6,739 bases of DNA from Methanoregulaceae archaeon UBA288 (GTDB taxonomy: Archaea; Halobacteriota; Methanomicrobia; Methanomicrobiales; Methanospirillaceae), in assembly GCA_002495225.1 (NCBI GenBank), contig DAEF01000173.1, positions 2,297 to 9,035 on the forward strand, read 5' to 3'. This document shows, piece by piece, positions 1 to 5,840 of this stretch. Each line of letters starts with the position of its first letter. The stretch's first letter is position 1. The notes under the pieces are model-generated. The model saw nothing but the letters and a program-made list of their open reading frames with translations. It had not been told where the DNA came from and searched no databases. The position numbers were made by a program, and so were the translations under genes.

Positions 1-869
1 GGGCCGAGGAGGTAGAGCGGGGCGTCGTCGGTCAGTTCCTTGAGCATCATGACGTTGTACCCCACCTGGTCGAGCGGGATGTGGCCGGGCCCCTCGATCA
101 TCCGCTCGACCCCCGCCGCGAGGGCGCGCTTCCCGAGCCGGCCGAGCGTCAGGTACTCGGTCGCCTTCGCAAGCCGCTCCGCGTCCGCGCGGGCCCCGGG
201 GCGCATACCGTCGCCGAGCGACGCGACCACGCCGTGCTCGGACAGGAGTTCGCAGAGATAGTCGAACTCGGCATAGAGCGGGTTCTCCTCGCCGCGTTCG
301 GCCATCATCACCGTGTGGAACGCACCGCCGCGCGAGACCACGCCCATCACCCGCGGGTCGTCGACGAGCGCTGCGTAGGCGTCGCGGTTCACCCCGCAGT
401 GAAGGGTCAGGAAGTCGACGCCGTCGCGGCAGTGCTCGCGGATCACCCGGAAGAGCAGGTCGGCATCGACGTCGGCGGCGTTTCCGGCTCGCCGGACCGC
501 CTCGTAGATCGGGACCGTCCCCACGGGCGCGTCGAGCGCGAGGATCGACCGCCGGATGGCGGAAAGGTCTCCGCCCGTCGAGAGGTCCATCAGGGCGTCC
601 GCCCCCTCGGCGAGGGCCGCGCGGGCCTTCTCGAGCTCCTCGGCCGGGTCGCACCGGGTCCCCGAGGTGCCGACATTCACGTTCACCTTGACGCGGCATC
701 CCTCGCCGATGGCGCAGAGCCGGTGTTCGCGCCGCGGGTTGGCCGGGACCACGATCCGGCCGCGGGCGATCGCCCGGGCCACGCGCCGGGGCACGAGGCT
801 CTCGTCGCGGGCGATCCTGTGGACGACCTCCGGCACGGACCGGAGGCACTCCTCGATCAGGCCGTGCAT
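1..869 (-). CDS. thiC: Phosphomethylpyrimidine synthase ThiC, 3' end cut by window edge
   Basis: ThiC is a radical-SAM [4Fe-4S] enzyme that rearranges 5-aminoimidazole ribotide into hydroxymethylpyrimidine phosphate, the pyrimidine half of thiamine, in the cytoplasm. Reading the minus strand from the ATG at 869 gives 289 codons without a stop before the edge. Family motifs appear in the right order: DLSTGGDL (about residues 95-102), GTVPIYEA (117-124), HCGV (157-160), SRGGAF (179-184), SLGDGMRPG (217-225) and EGPGHIPLDQ (259-268). Archaeal ThiC is usually about 420-430 residues, so the C-terminal third with the CxxCxxxxC cluster motif lies outside. The stretch after GTVPIYEA is shorter than in the archaeal ThiC I remember. 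Some methanogens carry two ThiC copies, so this may be the divergent paralogue. The start fits a leaderless transcript, with a TATA box 27 bases upstream. The neighbouring hydrolase operon is divergent. Confidence 0.93.
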   Translation of the reverse strand, partial: MHGLIEECLRSVPEVVHRIARDESLVPRRVARAIARGRIVVPANPRREHRLCAIGEGCRVKVNVNVGTSGTRCDPAEELEKARAALAEGADALMDLSTGGDLSAIRRSILALDAPVGTVPIYEAVRRAGNAADVDADLLFRVIREHCRDGVDFLTLHCGVNRDAYAALVDDPRVMGVVSRGGAFHTVMMAERGEENPLYAEFDYLCELLSEHGVVASLGDGMRPGARADAERLAKATEYLTLGRLGKRALAAGVERMIEGPGHIPLDQVGYNVMMLKELTDDAPLYLLG

Positions 870-873
870 AAAC
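866..873 (+). promoter_or_regulatory. TATA-like box for the hydrolase operon
   Basis: The plus strand reads GCATAAAC, a weaker TATA match centred near 870. It lies 27 bases before the ATG at 897 and 36 before the ATG at 906. It overlaps the thiC start codon on the other strand. The two divergent promoters are therefore interlocked within about 35 bases. This is the only AT-rich hexamer in a suitable position for the plus-strand operon. Confidence 0.45.
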
Positions 874-892
874 AGGATATGGCGGGCGGTCG

Positions 893-900
893 TTATATGG
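893..900 (-). promoter_or_regulatory. TATA box for thiC
   Basis: On the minus strand the sequence reads CCATATAA, centred near 896. This is 27 bases before the thiC ATG at 869, the usual archaeal TATA-to-transcription-start distance, so thiC mRNA probably begins at or next to its start codon. No Shine-Dalgarno sequence precedes the ATG, which agrees. The box physically overlaps the proposed start codon of the divergent hydrolase gene. Calling it functional is an inference from sequence and spacing. Confidence 0.6.
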
Positions 901-1502
901 TTTGTATGCCGATCCGATGGATCCCGGGGCGCGGGATGTTCGCGAACGCCTACCTGGCCGGCTCCGTGCTGGTGGACGCAGGCGTGACGCCCATGGCTGT
1001 CGAGCCGTACCGGGACGAGGTCGAGGTGATCGTCCTCACCCACGGCCACTACGACCACACGGCCCACGTCCGCGAGATCGCCCACATGTGCGGGGCAGAG
1101 ATCGCCATCCACGCGGACGACGTCGCGGCCCTCGTCGAGGAGAGCCGTTCGCTCGCGCTCCACTTCGGGGCTCGCCCCCCGGGGATAGCGCCCGACCGGG
1201 TGCTCCACGAGGGCGACGAGGTCGGGGGGTTCCGCGTCCTCCACACCCCGGGCCACACGCCGGGCTCGTGCTGCCTGTACGACGGGGCCACGGGCGACCT
1301 CATCTCGGGCGACACGGTCTTCTCGGACGGCTGCTTCGGCCGGTACGACTTTCCCGGCGGCTCGCGCGAGGCCCTGACCCGGTCCCTCGACCGGCTCGCG
1401 GTTCTCGAGGTCCGGGGCCTCTACCCGGGCCACGGCTTCCCCGTGGAGGAGGGCGGGAGCCGGCAGGTCAGAGCCGCCGCCGAGTTGATCCGCAGGCTGT
1501 GA
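897..1502 (+). CDS. Metallo-beta-lactamase-fold hydrolase (glyoxalase II-like)
   Basis: This is a single-domain, soluble metal-dependent hydrolase of about 200 residues. Counting from the ATG at 906, the metal-binding signature HGHYDH occupies residues 46-51 (ligands H46, H48, D50 and H51). It is followed by H117 in TPGHTPG, the bridging D136 in SGDTVF, and H176 in YPGHG. All ligands of a two-metal site are thus present. The ending resembles hydroxyacylglutathione-hydrolase-like members, but the substrate cannot be told, since this fold also covers lactonases, nucleases and thioesterases. I chose ATG 897 because it lies 27 bases from a TATA-like box; ATG 906, three codons later, is equally plausible. 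The same frame stays open far upstream to 81, but that part is antisense to thiC. The next gene begins one base after the stop, implying co-transcription. Confidence 0.88.
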   Translation: MVCMPIRWIPGRGMFANAYLAGSVLVDAGVTPMAVEPYRDEVEVIVLTHGHYDHTAHVREIAHMCGAEIAIHADDVAALVEESRSLALHFGARPPGIAPDRVLHEGDEVGGFRVLHTPGHTPGSCCLYDGATGDLISGDTVFSDGCFGRYDFPGGSREALTRSLDRLAVLEVRGLYPGHGFPVEEGGSRQVRAAAELIRRL

Positions 1503-1503
1503 G

Positions 1504-1971
1504 ATGCAGACCGGGTGCTACTGCCTGGTCTTCGCGAACCCCGCCGCCGTCCTCGAGGTCGGGAGCCTGGGCCCGATCGCGTTCCGGGCCGGGTACCACA
1601 TCTACATCGGTTCGGCTCTCGGCCCGGGGGGTCTCTCCCGGGTCGGGCGCCACGTCCGGCTCGAAAGCCGCCGGGACCGGCGCCCGCACTGGCACGTGGA
1701 CCGGCTTCTCCTCGACCCCCGGTTCCGGCTCTCCGCGGTCGTGACGGCCGGGACCGGCACGCCTCTCGAGTGCGCTCTCGCCCGGGCACTCGGGGGGGAC
1801 GCGGTCCCAGGTTTCGGGTCGAGCGACTGCCGGTGCGGCTCACACCTCGTGTTCCGCCCCGGGGACCCGGTGGAGGAGGTCGTGGCCTCCTTCAACGCAG
1901 TCGGCCTCTCCCCCGAGGTCCGTCTGAGAAGCGATATCGAAAAGGCTATGGCCACAGGTGAAGACGACTGA
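1504..1971 (+). CDS. DUF123 / Uri-superfamily GIY-YIG endonuclease-like protein
   Basis: This 155-residue soluble protein matches the DUF123 (Uri) branch of the GIY-YIG nuclease fold, which is common in archaea as a stand-alone protein or fused to endonuclease III-type enzymes. A GIY-like GCY is at residues 4-6 and YIG at 34-36, inside GYHIYIGSALG. Then come GLSRVGRH (43-50, with the arginine expected of the fold), PHWHVD (61-66), LECALA (88-93) and a cysteine/histidine-rich GFGSSDCRCGSHL (103-115) that could bind a metal. No membrane segment or signal is visible. Its ATG lies one base after the hydrolase stop, with no clear ribosome binding site, so it is probably translated by reinitiation. 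Nuclease activity is inferred from the fold, and the DNA substrate is unknown. Confidence 0.85.
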   Translation: MQTGCYCLVFANPAAVLEVGSLGPIAFRAGYHIYIGSALGPGGLSRVGRHVRLESRRDRRPHWHVDRLLLDPRFRLSAVVTAGTGTPLECALARALGGDAVPGFGSSDCRCGSHLVFRPGDPVEEVVASFNAVGLSPEVRLRSDIEKAMATGEDD

Positions 1972-1974
1972 TAC

Positions 1975-1979
1975 AGAGG
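1975..1979 (+). promoter_or_regulatory. Weak ribosome binding site for the kinase gene
   Basis: AGAGG lies nine bases before the ATG at 1989, in the 17-base gap after the nuclease gene. It is the best Shine-Dalgarno-like site I found just before any start in the window. It supports this ATG as the start of an internal operon gene, in contrast to the apparently leaderless first genes. Confidence 0.4.
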
Positions 1980-1988
1980 CGCCCCGCG

Positions 1989-3764
1989 ATGATCTCGGTC
2001 CTGTACGTCGACGACGAACCCGGGCTCGTCGCACTTCTCAAGCACTACCTCCAGGGAACCGGGGAGTTCGAGGTGCTGACTGCGGGATCTGGGGCGGAGG
2101 CGCTCGCCCTCCTGGAGCGGTTCCGGGTCGATGTGGTCGTGTCGGACTTCCAGATGCCGGGGATGAACGGAATCGAGCTCCTCCGCGAGTGCCGGCGACG
2201 GTTCGACGACCTCCCGTTCATCCTCTTTACGGGCCGCGGGCGGGAGGAGATCGTGATCGAGGCGATCGAGCACGGAGTCGACTTCTACCTCCAGAAAGGG
2301 GGCGACGCCGCCGCCCAGTTCGCCGAGCTCGCCCACAAGTGCCGCCAGGTCGTCCGGCGGCGGCGTGCCGAGGAGGAACTGCGGGCCTCCGAAGAGCGGA
2401 ACCGTCGGATCATCGAGGGGTCGCCCACCGGGATCCACCTCTACGAACTCGGGCCGGGAGAGACGCTGGTCTTTCTCGGCGCGAACCAGGCGGCCGACCG
2501 GATCCTCGGGATCGAGCACGGGCAACTGGTCGGCCAGACGATCGACGACGTCTTCCCGGGACTGAGCGAGTCAGGGGTGCCCGAGAGTTACCGGGAGGTC
2601 GCGCGGACCGGGAGCCCGTGGCATGCCGACCTCGTCACGTACAGGGACCGCAGGATCGAGGGAGCATACGAGGCCTGGGCCTATTCCGTCGGGGCGGGCC
2701 GGATCGTGGTCCAGTTCGTCGACATCGCCGAGCGCCTCGCCCTCGAAGAGGATCTCAGGGAGCTGGGGCGCCAGTGGAAGGTGGTCTTCGAGGCGATCGG
2801 GCAACCGATCATGATCCTGAGCCCCGGGCGGGAGATCCTCGCCGTGAACCGGGCGACGGAACGGCTCACGGGCCTCACCGCCGACGAGCTCGTCGGGAGG
2901 CGCTGCACCGAGGTCCTCCACGGTACGACCGACCCGCCCGGGGATTGTCCGTTCCACCGCGTTCTGCAGTCGGACGAGGTGGAAAGCCCGGTGGAGGTGG
3001 TGATCGAGGCCATGGACGGGACGTACCTCATCTCGTGCACCCCGATCTACGACGATGACGGCCGGCTCGAAAAGGTGATCCACCTCGGGACCGAGATCAC
3101 GGATCGCGTCCGGCACGAGCAGGAGCTCCGGCTGGCCAACGACAAACTCGCGCTCATCTCGACCGTGACCGGGCACGACCTCCGGAACCGGCTGATGGCC
3201 CTCCAGGGCTATCTCCGCATGAGCGAACGAGAGGCCGACCCCGAGCGGCGCGCCCGGTTCCGCCGGCTCGTCACGGAGTCGGCACGGTCGATGGAGGAGA
3301 TTCTCTCGTTCGCAGCCGACTACGAGCGGCTCGGGACCGGGTCCCCGGAGTGGCAGCGGCTGGTGGACGTCGTGCGGAGCGCCCTCGCCGAAGTCGATCT
3401 CGACGGCATCCGGCTCGATGGCGAGACCGGCGCGCACGAGGTGCTGGCGGACCCCATGCTCCGTAAGGTCTTCGCGAACCTGTTCGACAACTCGGTCCGG
3501 TACGGCGAGACGGTCACGCGGCTCAAGGTCTCGGCGCACGTGGATGGGGAGGCACTCGTCATCGTGTACGAAGACGACGGGGCCGGCATCCGGCGGGAAG
3601 AGAAGGACCTGATCTTCTGGAAGGGCTATGGGAAGAACACCGGACTCGGCCTCTACCTGACGGCCCAGATCCTCGGGATCACCGGCATCGAGATCCACGA
3701 GACGGGCACGCTCGGTATCGGGGCCCGTTTCGAGATCAGGTGCCCTCCGGGAACGTGGCGATAG
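1989..3764 (+). CDS. Receiver-PAS-PAS hybrid sensor histidine kinase
   Basis: This is a cytosolic signalling kinase of 591 residues with no transmembrane segments. A receiver domain spans about 1-120 (acidic pair D8/D9, phospho-acceptor D53 in VVSDFQMPGMNG, T81, K103). A short charged linker leads to PAS 1 (about 135-250) and PAS 2 (about 262-375). A dimerisation/phospho-acceptor helix carries H396 in TGHDLRNRL. The ATP-binding domain shows the N box (N501 in NLFDNSVRYG), DDGAGI (529-534) and TGLGLYL (551-557). All catalytic residues are therefore present. PAS 2 has a cysteine-rich C306...H311-G...C320-P-F-H323 pattern. An N-terminal receiver with a C-terminal kinase and no output domain is typical of methanogen phosphorelays; the signal and partner are unknown. 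A weak Shine-Dalgarno AGAGG lies nine bases before the ATG, 17 bases after the nuclease gene, so it likely ends that operon. Confidence 0.93.
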   Translation: MISVLYVDDEPGLVALLKHYLQGTGEFEVLTAGSGAEALALLERFRVDVVVSDFQMPGMNGIELLRECRRRFDDLPFILFTGRGREEIVIEAIEHGVDFYLQKGGDAAAQFAELAHKCRQVVRRRRAEEELRASEERNRRIIEGSPTGIHLYELGPGETLVFLGANQAADRILGIEHGQLVGQTIDDVFPGLSESGVPESYREVARTGSPWHADLVTYRDRRIEGAYEAWAYSVGAGRIVVQFVDIAERLALEEDLRELGRQWKVVFEAIGQPIMILSPGREILAVNRATERLTGLTADELVGRRCTEVLHGTTDPPGDCPFHRVLQSDEVESPVEVVIEAMDGTYLISCTPIYDDDGRLEKVIHLGTEITDRVRHEQELRLANDKLALISTVTGHDLRNRLMALQGYLRMSEREADPERRARFRRLVTESARSMEEILSFAADYERLGTGSPEWQRLVDVVRSALAEVDLDGIRLDGETGAHEVLADPMLRKVFANLFDNSVRYGETVTRLKVSAHVDGEALVIVYEDDGAGIRREEKDLIFWKGYGKNTGLGLYLTAQILGITGIEIHETGTLGIGARFEIRCPPGTWR

Positions 3765-3787
3765 CCGGCTGGTGTCTCCAGCGCCAC

Positions 3788-3796
3788 CCTTTATCA
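3788..3796 (+). promoter_or_regulatory. TATA box for the flavoprotein gene
   Basis: CCTTTATCA in the 55-base gap after the kinase gene is centred near 3793. This is 27 bases before the ATG at 3820. The spacing predicts a transcript starting at the start codon. It also argues that the flavoprotein gene can be transcribed independently of the kinase operon. Confidence 0.5.
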
Positions 3797-3819
3797 CCCT
3801 GGACGGTCATCCATCTGGC

Positions 3820-4365
3820 ATGCAGGTTCTGGGGATATCCGGGTCCATGCGGGAGAACGGGAACACGGCCGCACTCGTGCAGACCGTGCTCGACGAGGTG
3901 GCGAAGGCCGGAATCGAGACCGAATACGTCTCGCTCGCCGGCAGGACGATCGGCCCGTGCATCGGCTGCGAACGCTGCCTGAAAGAGGACTTCTGCTCGG
4001 TCCAGGACGACTGGGACGCCATCGCCGAACGCATGCTCGAGGCGGAGGTCGTCGTCCTCGGCGCGCCGACCTACTACTACGATGTCAACGGCCAGACCAA
4101 GAACTTCATCGACCGGACGTACTCGCTCTTCCACCGCCGCCGCCTCGCGGGGCGCGGAGGCGTCGCGGTCGTCGTCCAGGCGAATGCCGGGGGACACCGG
4201 GCCGCCGAAACGATCGAGGGGTTCCTCTCGGCCCACGAGTTCGTCTCGCTCGGGTCCGTGGTCGGGAACGGCTTTGCCGCGGGTGCAGTTCTCGGGGACG
4301 AGCCCGCGCTGACGGTCGCGCGCGAGACGGCGCAGCGGATCGTGGCTCATCTCGGGTGGCGCTAG
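3820..4365 (+). CDS. Isf-like iron-sulfur flavoprotein (NADPH-dependent FMN reductase family)
   Basis: This is a soluble, flavodoxin-fold electron-transfer protein of 181 residues. The N-terminus MQVLGISGSMRENGNT carries the FMN-phosphate-binding loop after the first beta strand. A compact cysteine motif, CIGCERC...C (C47, C50, C53, C59; spacing CX2CX2CX5C), matches the [4Fe-4S] motif of the iron-sulfur flavoproteins described in methanogens. GAPTYYYDVNGQTKNFIDR (about residues 81-99) is the second flavin-contacting region. Isf proteins pass electrons between ferredoxin-type donors and acceptors such as oxygen or peroxide; the acceptor here is unknown. A longer open frame begins at 3772, but its extra 16 residues (SPAPPFITL...) are proline-rich, unlike the fold, and would run through the TATA box, so 3820 is preferred. 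It is followed by a transporter relic. Confidence 0.88.
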   Translation: MQVLGISGSMRENGNTAALVQTVLDEVAKAGIETEYVSLAGRTIGPCIGCERCLKEDFCSVQDDWDAIAERMLEAEVVVLGAPTYYYDVNGQTKNFIDRTYSLFHRRRLAGRGGVAVVVQANAGGHRAAETIEGFLSAHEFVSLGSVVGNGFAAGAVLGDEPALTVARETAQRIVAHLGWR

Positions 4366-4672
4366 GCCGCAACGGTTGTCGAAGCGGCCAAACGGCGGCG
4401 GGTCCTGGTCGCGGTCGCGTTCGGCCCGTCACTCGCACCGTTCATGGAACAGGGGGCTCGTGGTCGCCCTGCCCGCGATCGGCCGCGAGTTCGACCTCTT
4501 TGCGGCGGGTCTCGCATGGGCCAGACCGTCTTCTCTCTCGCGCGGCGGGGTATTCCTGCTCCCGTTCGGCGGGCTCGGCGCCATTCATGGGGGTCCGCCG
4601 CCTCTTCACGACGGGGATCGGGATCGACGCCGTGTCAGCGGGGCTCGTGCTGCGCTGGCCGGGACCGGCCGT
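4366..4672 (+). pseudogene. Decayed N-terminal fragment of an MFS (DHA2/EmrB-QacA-type) transporter
   Basis: The 307 bases between the flavoprotein and the convergent cofH gene hold no intact gene, but they encode a broken transporter start in three frames. Frame one (about 4390-4452) gives KRRRVLVAVAFGPSLAPFM, resembling the start and first helix of DHA2 drug exporters. Frame two (about 4457-4588) gives VALPAIGREFDL, then LAW...GGVFLLPFGGLGAIHG, matching in order and spacing the family's VALPAIGREF, LGW...VFLVPFGRLADIHG. Frame three (about 4590-4655) gives RRLFTTGIGIDAVSAGLVL, matching the next loop and helix. At least two frameshifts separate the pieces, no credible start codon remains, and everything after the second or third helix is gone. 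Conserved positions have also drifted (ADIHGR to GAIHGG), consistent with long decay. The outer limits are approximate. Confidence 0.72.
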
Positions 4673-5779
4673 TCAGTCGACCCGTGCGTAGAGCGTGGTC
4701 CGTTCGGCGAGCGGCCGGCCGAGGTCGGTCGCGATCCGCACCATCTCGGCCGGATCGAGATACCCCTCACCGCTCCCGCCGGCCGCGCTCGTGATGTGCT
4801 CCTCGTAGAGGGTCCCCCCGAGGTCGTCCGCGCCCGCGAGGAGGAGGAGGGTTGCGAGCTTCGCGCCGAGCTTGACCCACGAGGCCTGGATATGATCGAT
4901 ATTGTCGAGAAACAGCCGGGCGACGGCGGTCATCAGGAGGTCCTCGCGTCCCGTGGCTCCGGCCGGCGCCCGGCCCGAGCGGTAGAGCGGGGTGCGGGCG
5001 TGGATGTACGAGAGGGGCACGAACTCGGTGAACCCACCGGTCTCGTCCTGGATCTCCCGCAGTACCCCGAGGTGTTCGATCCGTTCCGCCGCCGACTCGC
5101 CCGATCCGTACATGATCGTCGCGGTCGACGGGATACCCATCCCGTGCGCCTCGACGATGATCCGGGCCCACTCGGCCGTCCGGATCTTTCCCGGGCAGAT
5201 GCGTCTGCGGACGCTGTCGACCAGGATCTCAGCCGCCGTCCCGCAGAGCGAGCCGAGCCCGGCCTTCCGGAGCAGGCCCAGCTGCTCGGCCGTGCTCCAC
5301 CCGCTCCGGGCCGCGCCGTACGCAACCTCCTGGGGGTTCCCCGCGTGGAGGTGAACGCCGGGCGCCCCGTCGTGGCAGGCCTCGAGGATCGCCGCGTAGG
5401 TCTCGCCCGTGAACCCGGGCGCCAAGCCGGAGACTGTGCAGATCTCGGTCACACCGCGGGAGAGCGCGAGCCGGGCCGCCTCGCGGACGTCGTCGAGGGA
5501 GAGCATGAAGGCGTCGGGGTCGCCCTCCCTCCGCGAGAAGCCGCAGAAGCCGCAGCGGTTCACGCAGAGGTTCGTGACGTTCAGGTTCTGGTTTCGGACG
5601 AACGTGACCGCCTCGCCCGCCCGCGCGGCCCGGACACGGTCGGCGGCCGCCGCGACGGCGAGGACGGCCGGACCCGTCGCCGTGAGGAGGGATACACCCT
5701 CTTCTGCCGTGAGCCGGTGGCCGCCCTCGACGTCGGCGAGGAGGCGCCCGAGGGCGTTGTCGTCCATGGTCTGAGTCAT
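4673..5779 (-). CDS. cofH: CofH: 5-amino-6-(D-ribitylamino)uracil-L-tyrosine 4-hydroxyphenyl transferase (paralogue 1)
   Basis: CofH is a radical-SAM enzyme that joins the tyrosine side chain to 5-amino-6-ribitylaminouracil. CofG then closes the ring to F0, the deazaflavin of coenzyme F420. The 368 residues are the usual full length. The cluster motif CVNRCGFCGF puts C72, C76 and C79 in CxxxCxxC order after TFVRNQNLNVTN. CofH-typical blocks follow: GTAAEILVD, RRICPGKI, STATIMYG, IQDETGGFTEFVPL, the strongly conserved QASWVKLG, DDLGGTL and ERTTLY near the end. This is the more canonical of the two copies. The first ATG (5779) is preferred, and an in-frame ATG four codons on is possible. It has its own TATA box in the 61-base gap after the upstream paralogue, and it converges with the transporter relic. 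Confidence 0.93.
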   Translation of the reverse strand: MTQTMDDNALGRLLADVEGGHRLTAEEGVSLLTATGPAVLAVAAAADRVRAARAGEAVTFVRNQNLNVTNLCVNRCGFCGFSRREGDPDAFMLSLDDVREAARLALSRGVTEICTVSGLAPGFTGETYAAILEACHDGAPGVHLHAGNPQEVAYGAARSGWSTAEQLGLLRKAGLGSLCGTAAEILVDSVRRRICPGKIRTAEWARIIVEAHGMGIPSTATIMYGSGESAAERIEHLGVLREIQDETGGFTEFVPLSYIHARTPLYRSGRAPAGATGREDLLMTAVARLFLDNIDHIQASWVKLGAKLATLLLLAGADDLGGTLYEEHITSAAGGSGEGYLDPAEMVRIATDLGRPLAERTTLYARVD

Positions 5780-5782
5780 GTG

Positions 5783-5803
5783 CCGTGCGAGAGCATGGCA
5801 CGG
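5783..5803. promoter_or_regulatory. Inverted repeat between TATA box and start of cofH, possible operator
   Basis: CCGTGC (5783-5788) and GCACGG (5798-5803) form a perfect six-base inverted repeat around a nine-base spacer. It lies exactly where transcription of the minus-strand cofH gene should begin, just downstream of the TATA box. A protein bound here could block polymerase. Alternatively it could form a small hairpin at the 5' end of the mRNA. Six-base arms are short and could arise by chance in GC-rich DNA. Confidence 0.3.
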
Positions 5804-5807
5804 TCAA

Positions 5808-5817
5808 CCATATAAGG
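5808..5817 (-). promoter_or_regulatory. TATA box for the downstream cofH gene
   Basis: The minus strand reads CCTTATATGG, the clearest AT-rich element between the two cofH genes, centred near 5812. It lies about 33 bases before the ATG at 5779, predicting a leader of only a few bases. It suggests this cofH can be expressed separately from the upstream paralogue. Confidence 0.55.
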
Positions 5818-5840
5818 GGCGCGGTCGGGGCCCGCCCAGG

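Noticed and set aside
81..896. Upstream extension of the hydrolase frame, making a 473-residue protein
   Set aside because: It lies antisense to the thiC coding sequence, which shows clear family motifs. The extension has a composition typical of an antisense shadow in GC-rich DNA and no recognisable domain.
870..896. A TPP riboswitch upstream of thiC
   Set aside because: The gap before the start codon is far too short for a TPP aptamer, and the transcript appears leaderless.
1602..2525. A 307-residue minus-strand open frame opposite the nuclease and receiver domain
   Set aside because: It spans two well-supported plus-strand genes and their junction, and the translated product shows no recognisable domain.
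2571..3797. A 408-residue minus-strand open frame opposite the kinase
   Set aside because: The plus strand encodes a complete PAS-kinase with all catalytic motifs. The minus-strand product shows no family motif and follows from codon bias in GC-rich DNA.
4657..4670. GGCCGG-GA-CCGGCC inverted repeat before the cofH stop, as a possible bidirectional terminator
   Set aside because: The loop would be only two bases, no T-rich tract follows on either strand, and such repeats are frequent by chance at this GC content.
4376..5815. A 479-residue plus-strand open frame across the cofH gene
   Set aside because: Most of it is the antisense of cofH. Only its first part (to about 4588) carries meaningful protein signal, which belongs to the MFS relic.
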